This document shows positions 1 to 8,135 of a stretch of 64,000 bases of DNA, piece by piece. Both the position numbers and the translations under genes were made by a program. The stretch's first letter is position 1; the number at the start of each line of letters is the position of its first letter. The stretch spans positions 8,661,058 to 8,725,057 of the forward strand of contig OY969623.1 in the NCBI GenBank assembly GCA_963701675.1, read 5' to 3'. A model generated the notes under the pieces. The model searched no databases and was not told the DNA's origin. It was given only the letters and a program-made list of their open reading frames with translations. The DNA comes from G963701675 sp963701675. GTDB taxonomy: Bacteria > Planctomycetota > Planctomycetia > Gemmatales > Gemmataceae.

Positions 1-786
1 GCCCTGAATGAACAACTCGACATCGGTGCGGATGTCGGCAGGCAGCGTGTCCGGCAAGGCCATGCCGCGCTCGAAGAACTCTCTTGCACGCGCGACTTCG
101 AATGCCATCAAATCGGCGAACGCGCGGGTAAATCGCCGTTGGTGCAAATCCGTGTCGGAATAACCAAATCGAATTCGATCTTCTTCGGGCAAATACACAC
201 GGCCGTTATCCAAATCGCGCGCAACGTCTTGCCAGAAATTGGCCAGTTGCAAACCCGTGCAAACCTGGTCTGCCAGCACTGCCCGCTCCGGCGTGAAACA
301 GTCACACAGGTAAAGCACCAAATGGCCGACGGGGTTGGCCGAGTATTTGCAGTATTGGAGAAGTTGTTCGAAAGTCTGGTAGCTCTTGACCAACTGGTCC
401 TGTTCAAACGCAAAGAGTAGATCGAGAAACGGCTGAGCGGGAATTCGAAACCGGTGGATGGTATCCGCGAGAGCAATCATCACGGGGTGGCGCGGCTGGC
501 CATCGTAACATTGTTGCAGTTCCTCACGCCACCAACGTAAGAGCGCGAGCGCTTCGGGTCCGCCACCGGTTTCGTCGGCCAGGTCGTCTGCCCAGCGGCA
601 ATAAGCGTAGACGGAGTGAAAATGCGGCTGTAGACGCCGCGGCAGCAACAGCGACGCAACCGTGAAATTCTCGTAGTGGCTGCGGGCCAACCGGCTGCAG
701 TAACTTTGGGCCTGGTTGCGATCGAGCGGAAAATAGACCGCGTGCGGGCCATAGCGTGCGAGTTCTTCGGCGAAGCCGTTGTGCAT
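1..786 (-). CDS. hpnC: Squalene synthase HpnC, 3' end off the window
   Basis: A trans-isoprenyl diphosphate synthase of the HpnC type. With HpnD and HpnE it makes squalene from two farnesyl diphosphates for hopanoid or sterol synthesis. The minus-strand frame is open from an ATG at 786 to the window edge (262 codons), so the C-terminus is missing. After the start it reads HNGFAEELARYGPHAVYFP. Family marks seen are SHYENFTVASLLLPRRLQPH, the first Asp-rich motif YAYCRWADDLADE and the second motif ANFWQDVARDLDNGRVYLPE. The start lies 13 bp beyond the stop of the upstream membrane-protein gene, so the two may be cotranscribed. hpnD would be expected just past the left edge; that is inference. Phytoene synthase is the alternative, but motif spacing fits HpnC. 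Confidence 0.88.
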   Translation of the reverse strand, partial: MHNGFAEELARYGPHAVYFPLDRNQAQSYCSRLARSHYENFTVASLLLPRRLQPHFHSVYAYCRWADDLADETGGGPEALALLRWWREELQQCYDGQPRHPVMIALADTIHRFRIPAQPFLDLLFAFEQDQLVKSYQTFEQLLQYCKYSANPVGHLVLYLCDCFTPERAVLADQVCTGLQLANFWQDVARDLDNGRVYLPEEDRIRFGYSDTDLHQRRFTRAFADLMAFEVARAREFFERGMALPDTLPADIRTDVELFIQG

Positions 787-799
787 GCGGCGGATTATA

Positions 800-2233
800 T
801 CAGGCAGCGGCCGACTGCGGCGACGGAGCGCACACTTCAATCGTTACGGCGTGTCGTTCGCGCCGGCGCCGGATGTAGCACCAGCCGGCCCAGCTAAGGA
901 GAGCGGCGATCTGAATTTGCCAAAACCACGGCACCATGCGGGTGATCCACGGGCCTTTCCACCACATGATCAAGCCTAGAATTCCACCCCAAAGACTGAG
1001 AACGACGAAGTCTCCGGCGTAGCGGGGATGCTCGCGCAGAAACACGGCAAGGAAGTAATACGCGGGGACGAGGAACGGCACAAACCACCGAACCGAACAA
1101 CAGGCGCCGCCATAGTTGTTGGAGAAGCCGGTGTACAGTAGCCAGGTGCCGACACACCAGGCGAGGCCGAACCACAGTTCAGGCCATTCGGCCACCCGCC
1201 GTCGCATCAGCATTGGGATGGCCGGAAGTAAGAGGAACAGCGGAAGATTGTGGCCGACAAAGCCATGCTTTCCAAAGAGCAGTGCGAGGGCGTACACGAT
1301 CAACTCGACTAGGCCATGCCGCCAAAACCCCGTGAGATTGTCGGCACTGAAAGGACTCCCAGGCCACGCCATGTACTCCGGGACGGTGTTGGCGGGTTTC
1401 CATACTCCGCCGATGGCAAAATTCAGTGCGTGATGCGCCAACAGCCACGGCGCCGCAGAAAGTAACACGATGACCACCGCGCTAATTCGGCGATAACGAA
1501 AGGCAATCAATCCAGCCGTGCATGCGAGCAGGATCGGCCCTGTTCCTAAATCCAGGTTGTAGCCAAGCCCAACGAGAGCTCCGATGAGTGCTAACCGCAG
1601 GGTATTCCACGCGGCAGTCGGCCCTTCCATCGCCAGTTTTGCGAGCTGCAGCGTCAGCGCTGCCGTCACGGCGAAGAGCAAGATGTGATTGTTGACGTGA
1701 CGGGTATATGTCACCGCCACCGTGCAGAACGCAAAACTCGCTAACCATACCAGCTTTAATGTCGGAGGCAGTCCAACGTGCGATCCTAAGTTGAACAGCA
1801 ACACGATGGCGATGATGAACGCGATGCCCGATGTGGCGATCGTCATGGCGCGGCAGAAATGATCGGGGAAGTCCGCGGCCGCGGGAAGCCCGACTTGCTG
1901 TAAGACGCGGTAGATTCCCGCCATCATGATCGAAGCGACTGGAGTCTTGTCGGAATAATAATGGCCGTTCACGAACAACTTGTCTTTGGTCCCGTCTCGA
2001 AGTAGAGCGACATTATCACGGTGATAGGGCAGTGTCGCTACGCTCGCTGGAACGGCCACGAAAATGGAACGGTCGATGGCGGCGGTGTGATGATCGCCGA
2101 TCGCCTCGACCGCCGCCAGCCGGCTGCCGTCGTTCCAACCGCCGGCATAAGGCAGAGCGCCGGCAAGTGCGACTCCGATGCTAGACAGCACGGCTGTCAA
2201 CAGTAGGAATCGAAGTAGAGTCTGCCGTTTCAT
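800..2233 (-). CDS. Multi-pass membrane protein, GT-C glycosyltransferase-like
   Basis: A hydrophobic protein of about 477 residues with roughly ten membrane segments after an N-terminal signal-anchor (MKRQTLLRFLLLTAVLSSIG). A large hydrophilic loop follows the first segment and contains GHYYSDKTPVASIMMAG, the kind of Asp-bearing first loop found in GT-C (ArnT/PMT-like) membrane glycosyltransferases. I do not recognise a specific family, and the catalytic assignment is only inferred from topology. The frame stays open to a TTG at 2296, but the ATG at 2233 places the first hydrophobic stretch right at the N-terminus and is preferred; neither has a clear ribosome binding site. It is tightly followed by hpnC, so a role in lipid or envelope glycosylation is conceivable but unproven. 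Confidence 0.65.
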   Translation of the reverse strand: MKRQTLLRFLLLTAVLSSIGVALAGALPYAGGWNDGSRLAAVEAIGDHHTAAIDRSIFVAVPASVATLPYHRDNVALLRDGTKDKLFVNGHYYSDKTPVASIMMAGIYRVLQQVGLPAAADFPDHFCRAMTIATSGIAFIIAIVLLFNLGSHVGLPPTLKLVWLASFAFCTVAVTYTRHVNNHILLFAVTAALTLQLAKLAMEGPTAAWNTLRLALIGALVGLGYNLDLGTGPILLACTAGLIAFRYRRISAVVIVLLSAAPWLLAHHALNFAIGGVWKPANTVPEYMAWPGSPFSADNLTGFWRHGLVELIVYALALLFGKHGFVGHNLPLFLLLPAIPMLMRRRVAEWPELWFGLAWCVGTWLLYTGFSNNYGGACCSVRWFVPFLVPAYYFLAVFLREHPRYAGDFVVLSLWGGILGLIMWWKGPWITRMVPWFWQIQIAALLSWAGWCYIRRRRERHAVTIEVCAPSPQSAAA

Positions 2234-2405
2234 TACGTTAGCGCGGTCCGTGAGAAGGTCGGCAAGCTGTATAACCGGCCGGCGCGGACGGGACAAGAGT
2301 AGTTCGGGCGGAACGATCGACCTTGAAGAATTCGACGGCAGCGATAAATTACTGGCTTCGTTGACGTTAACCGAATTTCACAGGCGAGAGAGATAGGAAG
2401 AGCCG

Positions 2406-2681
2406 ATGCCGCATACGCGAAGTGCCAAGAAGAACCTTCGTAAGAGCCGCAAACGTCGTCTCCATAACCGAACGGTGAAAGGCGACATCAAGCTGCAAAT
2501 CAAGAATATCATGTCGCTTAAGGACGGATCGCCCGAAGAAATGACCAAGGAACTTCAAAGCGCGTCCGAAAAACTCGACAAGGCGGCGGCCAGGGGAATC
2601 ATCCACCGGAACACGGCGGCTCGGAAGAAGTCACAGCTCGCCAAGATGCTGAATCGCAAGTCGGCCCCTTCCGCGAAGTAA
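2406..2681 (+). CDS. rpsT: 30S ribosomal protein S20
   Basis: Small basic ribosomal protein that binds 16S rRNA early in 30S assembly. The 91-residue product starts MPHTRSAKKNLRKSRKRR and has the typical S20 helical, Lys/Arg-rich composition with KAAARGIIHRNTAARKKSQL near the C-terminus. Length and end motifs match the family. A purine-rich GATAGGAAG sits just ahead of the ATG. It is transcribed alone, divergent from the membrane protein on its left, and is followed by a hairpin at 2718-2740. No anomalies seen. Confidence 0.97.
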   Translation: MPHTRSAKKNLRKSRKRRLHNRTVKGDIKLQIKNIMSLKDGSPEEMTKELQSASEKLDKAAARGIIHRNTAARKKSQLAKMLNRKSAPSAK

Positions 2682-3008
2682 AGTCTCTCGCGGCAACACC
2701 CTACAAAAAAAGAAGAACGCCCGGCGACCGTCGCCGAGCGTCCTTCGATTGGGGAAGAGTTGGTGCCTGAGTTGATAGAGGTTGCCGAATCCGCTCCGCT
2801 TCGTGCGGTCTTTATTGACGCCCATTCCTAGGCGCAGTTCAGCTTAATCCGTTCCCGACAAGCGAGATTCGGCATCCCCTTGGTTCAATGGGCCTAATCT
2901 CTGTTTTTCCGTGAATGGACGTGCGCCGAATGAAAACTTCGCGCGGAGGCGAAAATTTCTTTCCATACACTAACGGCGAGCGCATCCTTTGAAAGGACCT
3001 GATTATTT
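2682..3008 (+). other. Non-coding interval between rpsT and ndk
   Basis: 327 bp without a credible gene. It holds the rpsT terminator-like hairpin (2718-2740) and the ndk leader. A short stem (TTCGC/GCGAA around 2939-2955) and an AT-richer stretch with TACACT precede ndk, which has AAAGGA as its ribosome binding site. Nothing else stands out. Confidence 0.6.
2718..2740 (+). terminator. Terminator-like hairpin after rpsT
   Basis: Ten-base arms CGCCCGGCGA and TCGCCGAGCG pair with one G-T wobble around a 3-nt loop, 37 bp after the rpsT stop. An A-rich tract precedes the stem and only a weak pyrimidine tract (TCCTTCGATT) follows, so efficiency is uncertain. Confidence 0.5.
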
Positions 3009-3455
3009 ATGCAACGAACTCTTATTTTGTTGAAACCCGATTGTGTCCAGCGCCGCATGGTCGGCACGGTGATTCACCGTTTCGAACAGAAGGGACTTCG
3101 ATTGGTGGCGTTGAAGTTGCTTCACGCTAGCCGGGATCTGGCGGAAAAGCACTATGCGGTTCACAAGGGAAAGCCTTTCTACGATTCCCTTTTACAGTTT
3201 CTCACATCTGGCCCAACCGTAGCCGTTGTCCTGGACGGACGGGAGGCCGTCGCCGTTGTCCGCGGCGTGATGGGCCTAACGGACGGCGCCAAGGCGCCTC
3301 CGGGGACGATCCGGGGTGACTTTGGCATCAGCGTGCAAAACAACCTCGTTCATGGCAGCGACAGCCCCGAAAACGCCGCCGCGGAGATTGCACTTTGGTT
3401 CAAGCCGGAGGAGTTGGTGAACTACCAACCGGTGGATGCCGCTTGGATCGGGTAG
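3009..3455 (+). CDS. ndk: Nucleoside diphosphate kinase
   Basis: Transfers the gamma phosphate of ATP to NDPs through a phospho-histidine, maintaining NTP pools in the cytoplasm. The 148-residue protein begins MQRTLILLKPDCVQRRMVG and contains the signature NLVHGSDSPENAAAEI with the catalytic His. TIRGDFG and the C-terminal W/Y-containing tail are also as in the family, and the length is normal. AAAGGACC lies ahead of the ATG at a workable distance. It is a single gene, and the kinase fusion gene starts 57 bp downstream on the same strand, probably unrelated in function. Confidence 0.97.
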   Translation: MQRTLILLKPDCVQRRMVGTVIHRFEQKGLRLVALKLLHASRDLAEKHYAVHKGKPFYDSLLQFLTSGPTVAVVLDGREAVAVVRGVMGLTDGAKAPPGTIRGDFGISVQNNLVHGSDSPENAAAEIALWFKPEELVNYQPVDAAWIG

Positions 3456-3512
3456 GTAGTTACTCCGTGCTACAATAGGATGCACCCATTTATGGCTTAG
3501 CGCTAGATAAGA

Positions 3513-5882
3513 GTGGCGATGCCGAGCGAATCTCGGGACCCGACATTTGGCTTGATCGGAACGCCAGAGCGTGCCGAGCTCGGGGCGACCGTTGACTCGA
3601 AATCCGAAGCAACGGGCAGCACGCAGCACGATCTGAATCTGGCACAGATTCTCACGCCGGCCGTTTCGGAAGGCGAGCTAGGATGGCTGGCGCACTATCG
3701 AGTCTTGAAAGTCCTCGGCCACGGCGGCATGGGCGCCGTGTTTCAAGCGGAGGATTCGCACCTCCAACGCATCGTCGCGCTCAAAGTAATCTTGCCGCAA
3801 TTTGCTGCCAGCACGTTGGCGCGTGATCGATTCCTGCGCGAAGCACGCGCTTGCGCGGCCTTGAAGAACGACCACATCGTCACGATCTACCAGGTGGGCC
3901 AGGACCGTGATATTCCATTTCTGGCCATGGAATACTTGCAAGGCCAGACGTTGGAAGATCGCCTTCGGGAAACCGGACCGGTAGCGCCCGCTGAGGTCAT
4001 TCGAATCGGGCGGGAGATGCTCACCGGTCTTACCGCTGCCCATGCCCAAGGCCTGATTCACCGCGACGTGAAGCCGGCCAATGTCTGGCTGGAAGCACCT
4101 CTTGGGCGAGTGAAGCTGCTTGATTTCGGCCTGGCCCGCGCCGCCAGATCGAGCGGCGGGTTAACGCAAACCGGCAGCATCGTCGGGACGCCGGAGTATA
4201 TGTCGCCCGAGCAGGCCCGGGGTGAACCGCTCGACGCTCGGACGGATCTTTTCAGTGTCGGCGCCGTTCTCTATTCGGTGTGCGCCGGTCAGAGTCCGTT
4301 TTCCGGCTCCAGCGTGATGGCGATTTTGACGTCGTTGGCGGTCGATACACCACGGCCTTTGGGTGAAATCCGCTACGACATCCCCGCCGAATTGACTCAA
4401 CTCATCGGCCGATTGCTGGAGAAAAAGCCGGCCGATCGACCCGGCTCGGCAGAGGAAGTTCGCGCGGAATTAGACGACATCAGCGCCGGCGTGGCGCCAT
4501 CGCAGGCCAGCGGGAGTCACGTTCGAACAAAATCGGCGGCGCGCGGCCCTACGGTTCCTGATCCACGACTTGCACCATCCTCGCCCACGGCGTGGACCCG
4601 CCGACAGGTGTTGTTGGCCGGCGCCGCCGGCGCTGGCTTGATCGCGCTTGGCGTGTGGCAGTTCGCGAGGTCCACCGACGGAAATCAGGGCACAGCGGCA
4701 GCGCCAACCGGAACGCCCATTCGCATCGGCATCCTCCACTCCAAAACCGGCACGATGCAGATCAGCGAACAACCCGTGATCGATGCCGTCTTGCTCGCGC
4801 TGGATGAGATCAAAGAGAAAGGTGGTGTGCTGGGCCGCCCGGTTGAGTGGATTTTAGCCGACGGTAAGTCGGACGAAGACGACTTCGCCGAGGGGGCGGA
4901 GAAGTTGATCCAAGAGCACCGCGTCTGTACGATCTTCGGGTGCTGGACTTCTGCCAGCCGCAAAGCCGTTGTTCCGATCGTCGAAAAGCATGGTAACTTG
5001 CTGTTCTACCCAGTCCAGTACGAAGGGCTGGAGCAGTCGCCCAATGTCGTCTATTTGGGCGTCGTGCCGAATCAACAAATACTGCCCGCATTACGTTGGC
5101 TCGTCGGATTCGAGAACAAACGGCGCTGGTTCTTGGTGGGTTCGGATTACATCTTCCCCGCAGCCGCCAACGAGATCATTCGCGATGAGGCCAAGTCACG
5201 CGGCTGCGAGATCGTCGGGGAGGAGTATCTGTTGCTGGGGAGCACGGACGTCGCTGCGGTCATCCGGAAGATCGTGGAAGCGAAACCGGATTTGATCGTG
5301 AACACCCTCAACGGCGACACCAATGTCGGATTCTTCCGCGCGCTCCGTGCAGCCGGAATCAAATCAGCTGAGGTCCCGACCATATCGTTTAGTGTGACCG
5401 ACACCGAACTGAGTGCGCTTCGATCCGTGAACACTGCCGGCGATTACGCTTCTACAAGCTATTTCCACAGTCTGGATTCGCCGGAGAATCACGCGTTCTT
5501 AGAGCGATTCGGCCGCCGTTACGGACCGGAGCGAATCGTTTCCGATGCGATGCAGAACGCGTACGCCGCCGTGCACCTGTGGGCCAAGGCGGTGGAAGCG
5601 GCCGGCAGCGACGATTCCAAGGCCATTCGCGACGCCGTCAAGGGAATGTCCATTGAGGCGCCGCAAGGTACATGCCAGATCTGCCCGGATACGTTACACA
5701 CCGTGCAAACGGCACGCGTCGGCAAAATCGACGAGATGGGCCGGCTTGTCCAGGTACACCACAGCGAGCGCCCGATTCAGCCTGAACCGTTTCCGTCGTC
5801 GCGATCAAGGGATGATTGGAACGCGCTTCTCGACCGCTTACACAAGCGTTGGAACGGGCGTTGGTCGAACTCAGTGCCGTAA
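3513..5882 (+). CDS. Membrane Ser/Thr kinase fused to UrtA-like receptor
   Basis: A 789-residue transmembrane receptor kinase. Residues about 62-325 form a Hanks-type Ser/Thr kinase: glycine loop GHGGMGAVF (69-77), Lys91, HRDVKPAN with Asp185, DFG at 204-206, and GTPEYMSPEQARG in the activation segment. One membrane segment follows (about 364-384, preceded by WTRRQ). Residues about 402-770 match the urea/short-chain-amide binding proteins of the UrtA/AmiC type: IRIGILHSKTGTMQISEQ, then GGVLGRP, FGCWTSASRK, LLFYPVQYEG, NGDTNVGF and SFSVTDTELSAL. Such domains are normally free periplasmic proteins feeding an ABC importer. Here the domain would face outward while the kinase is cytosolic, so I infer a urea or amide sensor. 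All key kinase residues are present. The start is GTG at 3513, with an in-frame ATG at 3519. Confidence 0.93.
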   Translation: MAMPSESRDPTFGLIGTPERAELGATVDSKSEATGSTQHDLNLAQILTPAVSEGELGWLAHYRVLKVLGHGGMGAVFQAEDSHLQRIVALKVILPQFAASTLARDRFLREARACAALKNDHIVTIYQVGQDRDIPFLAMEYLQGQTLEDRLRETGPVAPAEVIRIGREMLTGLTAAHAQGLIHRDVKPANVWLEAPLGRVKLLDFGLARAARSSGGLTQTGSIVGTPEYMSPEQARGEPLDARTDLFSVGAVLYSVCAGQSPFSGSSVMAILTSLAVDTPRPLGEIRYDIPAELTQLIGRLLEKKPADRPGSAEEVRAELDDISAGVAPSQASGSHVRTKSAARGPTVPDPRLAPSSPTAWTRRQVLLAGAAGAGLIALGVWQFARSTDGNQGTAAAPTGTPIRIGILHSKTGTMQISEQPVIDAVLLALDEIKEKGGVLGRPVEWILADGKSDEDDFAEGAEKLIQEHRVCTIFGCWTSASRKAVVPIVEKHGNLLFYPVQYEGLEQSPNVVYLGVVPNQQILPALRWLVGFENKRRWFLVGSDYIFPAAANEIIRDEAKSRGCEIVGEEYLLLGSTDVAAVIRKIVEAKPDLIVNTLNGDTNVGFFRALRAAGIKSAEVPTISFSVTDTELSALRSVNTAGDYASTSYFHSLDSPENHAFLERFGRRYGPERIVSDAMQNAYAAVHLWAKAVEAAGSDDSKAIRDAVKGMSIEAPQGTCQICPDTLHTVQTARVGKIDEMGRLVQVHHSERPIQPEPFPSSRSRDDWNALLDRLHKRWNGRWSNSVP

Positions 5883-5890
5883 CCCCATTC

Positions 5891-5924
5891 GCCAAGCCCA
5901 CGAGTTGCAACCCGTGGGCTTGGC
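5891..5924. repeat. 34-bp dispersed palindrome, copy 1
   Basis: A near-perfect inverted repeat with GCCAAGCCCACG and CGTGGGCTTGGC arms around a TTGCAA core, lying between two convergent genes. The same element recurs at 29326-29359 (AAGCCCACG...CGTGGGCTT shared). It could act as a bidirectional terminator here. Confidence 0.8.
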
Positions 5925-5946
5925 AAATGAGATCATCGACCGAGAT

Positions 5947-6516
5947 CTACGGTTGTGGGTGATGCGGCCTGGTGAAATCCAGAGTGTATTGCTGGCCCGG
6001 ACGCACGTCTTGTTTTTGTGTCCGGGTTACTTCCTTACCTTCTTCCATGAACTTCGCCGTAACTTCGTAGGCATATGTTTGGCCCGGCTCCAGTGACGGC
6101 GAGTAGAACTGCCGGTAAATGCCGCGAATCCGCGTCGGGTTGCCGTCTATCAAGAGTTGGGCGTCCGGCGTTGGCACACGCACTTCTAGCGATACCGAGT
6201 TCGGCGGACCGGAGAAGAACGATTGCCGCATCGAGCCGGATCCAGTCGGCTGTCCCGGCATATCGGCCATCGGCATATTGTTCATGTTGGAATAGTAGCG
6301 GCCGTCGGGGCCCATGTTCCGATTCATGGGGCCGTAGTTATACATGCGATTTCCACTCGCACCCATGTAGTAACCATCGTTGTACATGTTGCCGCGGTCG
6401 CGAGAGCCGAGCAAGCGTCCGCCGAAACGGCGTTGCTGAGCTTGGGCGCTGTCGGTGGCGACGAAGAGTACGCCCACGGCCAGGCCGGCGGCGAAAGAGA
6501 ACCAGTGACGTGCCAT
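5947..6516 (-). CDS. Secreted TIGR03000-domain protein
   Basis: A 189-residue exported protein of unknown function. An N-terminal signal peptide (MARHWFSFAAGLAVGVLFVA, cleavage near AQA-QQ) is followed by a low-complexity Tyr/Asn/Met/Gly-rich stretch (about 30-100). The C-terminal domain (about 108-182) reads SVSLEVRVPTPDAQLLIDG, SPSLEPGQTYAYEVTA and RPGQQYTLDF. That arrangement matches the short beta-rich TIGR03000 domain, which is expanded in planctomycetes. The gene stands alone and converges on the kinase gene with the palindrome between them. The domain may bind surface structures, but no activity is known to me. Confidence 0.8.
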   Translation of the reverse strand: MARHWFSFAAGLAVGVLFVATDSAQAQQRRFGGRLLGSRDRGNMYNDGYYMGASGNRMYNYGPMNRNMGPDGRYYSNMNNMPMADMPGQPTGSGSMRQSFFSGPPNSVSLEVRVPTPDAQLLIDGNPTRIRGIYRQFYSPSLEPGQTYAYEVTAKFMEEGKEVTRTQKQDVRPGQQYTLDFTRPHHPQP

Positions 6517-6651
6517 GTCTGCACCTCCTGTTTTCAGACCCCGTTCATGGGGCTGGCTCCGGCCTCTCCGCCTGACGAGGAAACCATCCCCATCATCCTT
6601 TCGGAGAGGTCTCCGCGGTTTTCTATGGATTCGCAGCGAATAGACAACCGT

Positions 6652-7053
6652 TCAGGCCAGCAGAATCGTGAAACCTGCCTGTTTGAAATGGCGGTCCGTG
6701 GTTAGAGCATTCGTTACTCGGCGTTGCCTCATAACGAGGAACGAAATGCAATCGACCAGCGACCATTCCTTGTCGGGTCGGCTCTTAAAAAGGCCTAATC
6801 CTTGGCGAAAAAGAGCGGCCGAAGCCGGTATGAACATCGTGCCCGGGTCGCCTAGAATTTCTTCGACACTCGGAACGTAGAGGCGTCGATCTGTCTGCCC
6901 GGACAGCAAACTTCCCAGCTCAACAAGCACATATTCCGTCACCATCACGCGACCGAGTAAGCGTTCACTCCATTCGACGGCGACGTCGTGGTGTGCATCG
7001 GCCGGACCCAACAGCGCGACGTAATAGGATGTATCTGCAAAGACGGGCTTCAT
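6652..7053 (-). CDS. PIN-domain ribonuclease toxin (VapC-like)
   Basis: A 133-residue PIN-domain protein, probably a Mg-dependent RNase toxin. Acidic residues expected of the fold are visible: FADTSYYVAL at the N-terminus, TEYVLVELG in the middle, WSLVDCISF and finally ALTTDRHFKQAGF. The ATG overlaps the stop of the upstream antitoxin-like gene by 4 bp (7050-7053), the translational coupling usual for toxin-antitoxin pairs. Length and motif order are normal, so it is likely active if expressed. Confidence 0.85.
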   Translation of the reverse strand: MKPVFADTSYYVALLGPADAHHDVAVEWSERLLGRVMVTEYVLVELGSLLSGQTDRRLYVPSVEEILGDPGTMFIPASAALFRQGLGLFKSRPDKEWSLVDCISFLVMRQRRVTNALTTDRHFKQAGFTILLA

Positions 7054-7304
7054 TTCCGTTTTGGTAAGCCGTACAGGTAATGGTCTAGATTCACACTCGC
7101 ATCTGGCGGCAGGCCCTTCGCTTTGCCGATGAAAGAGGCGTAACGTTCGGCGAGGCTACGTAACGGCGGTTTCTTCTTTTTCGGCGACTTCTTCGGTGTG
7201 CGCGCTTTTTTCACCGGGCGCACTTCAACCTCGGTGCCCTCCGGCAGTGCCTTGGGATTGTTGAGCACGACCTTACCGCTCTTTATTCGGCCGCGAAGCA
7301 CCAT
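7050..7304 (-). CDS. DUF104-like antitoxin partner of the PIN toxin
   Basis: An 84-residue basic protein. The N-terminal 30 residues (MVLRGRIKSGKVVLNNP, then LPEGTEVEV) form a short AbrB/DUF104-like beta module of the kind placed before PIN toxins. A Lys/Pro-rich linker and a C-terminal stretch ending DHYLYGLPKRK would be the toxin-neutralising tail. A GGAGGTG ribosome binding site is just upstream of the ATG. The pair presumably represses its own promoter; no operator was identified. Confidence 0.75.
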   Translation of the reverse strand: MVLRGRIKSGKVVLNNPKALPEGTEVEVRPVKKARTPKKSPKKKKPPLRSLAERYASFIGKAKGLPPDASVNLDHYLYGLPKRK

Positions 7305-7398
7305 AGTGCACCTCCTGAGATTTGTGCGGCCGTCATTCTAACTCGGCATGGCGGTGCCCAGCAATTGCAACCCGGTGCCCCGACGTCGCGTTGCACAA

Positions 7399-7725
7399 CT
7401 AAGGTGGTCGGTTCACTCGAATGCACCAACGGCCAGCGGTTCGACCGCGAAGAGCGGCATCTATGCGGGCCGCGAGCGCATCGTGATCACGGTCTTGAGT
7501 CGCCGACAAAATGCCGTTGTGCTCGGCGGCCTGACGATGCAGTCGTTCATAGTGACGGCGATTGTGGGTCAAGATGGGGCGGCCTAAAGAGTGCGCGCGA
7601 GCCAGAACCTGATCGTCGGGAGTCGCTGATCGGCCGTCGTCACGTACGGTGACGACGTCATGCCCTAGGCGGCGTAATTCTTCGACTGCGCGAAATGGAA
7701 TGTCCTCGTCAGCGTAGAGCAACAT
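7399..7725 (-). CDS. DUF5615 PIN-like protein
   Basis: A 108-residue protein that starts MLLYADEDIPFRAVEELRRL and continues GHDVVTVRDDGRSATPDD, LARAHSLGRPILTHNRRHY and HNGILSATQDRD. This is the compact PIN-like fold called DUF5615, normally paired with a DUF433 gene. An Asp pair near the N-terminus and a TxNxxHY motif would make the active site. It starts 7 bp after the DUF433 gene stop on the same strand. The C-terminal tail (GRWCIRVNRPP) is longer than the conserved core. The likely function is an RNase toxin; this is inferred from family and context. Confidence 0.8.
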   Translation of the reverse strand: MLLYADEDIPFRAVEELRRLGHDVVTVRDDGRSATPDDQVLARAHSLGRPILTHNRRHYERLHRQAAEHNGILSATQDRDHDALAARIDAALRGRTAGRWCIRVNRPP

Positions 7726-7731
7726 ACCGCG

Positions 7732-7992
7732 TTACTCCACGATGCCTGCTTCACCTCGTTCGTTCTCGACGATCGCCGTGTCGATTTCATCCGGATGCGA
7801 CGCGGCGTACTCCCATGCTGCGTCTAGGTCTGCCGCAGTCAGGTCTGGATATGATCGCAGTATTTCTGCATCGCTCAGGCCAAGCCGGCGATAGTTGACC
7901 AGGGTCCAAACGGGGACGCGCAGGTCACGCACACAAGCATCCCCCCCGCAACGCTCGGCTCCTTTGGAAATCCAGCTGCTTGTCGTTGCCAT
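7732..7992 (-). CDS. DUF433 protein, likely antitoxin
   Basis: An 86-residue DUF433 protein. The core CVRDLRVPVWTLVNYRRLG, then LSDAEILRSYPDLTAADLDA and AWEYAASHPDEID, is the winged-helix-like DUF433 signature: a specific (here R-V-P) step followed by 'YPxLTxxDLxAA'. I chose the ATG at 7992 rather than the longer frame to 8091, because homology starts only after it. It directly precedes the DUF5615 gene, and together they resemble a type II toxin-antitoxin unit. It lies beside a second such pair. Confidence 0.8.
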   Translation of the reverse strand: MATTSSWISKGAERCGGDACVRDLRVPVWTLVNYRRLGLSDAEILRSYPDLTAADLDAAWEYAASHPDEIDTAIVENERGEAGIVE

Positions 7993-8135
7993 TGTTCGCG
8001 CCCTAGTGCCGACATTTTCACATCGAAGCTGGCGAGAGTTCAGTTCTCGCCGTTTACTCAAATACCGACATTGATGATTGCGCTCCCTCAATTCGAATTA
8101 TAAACAATCCTACCCATGGTATGGCATCGCCAACC

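Noticed and set aside
5545..6096. 183-codon plus-strand open frame over the 3' end of the kinase gene
   Set aside because: Arg/Thr/Cys-rich shadow of the kinase fusion and the TIGR03000 gene, with no start signal or homology.
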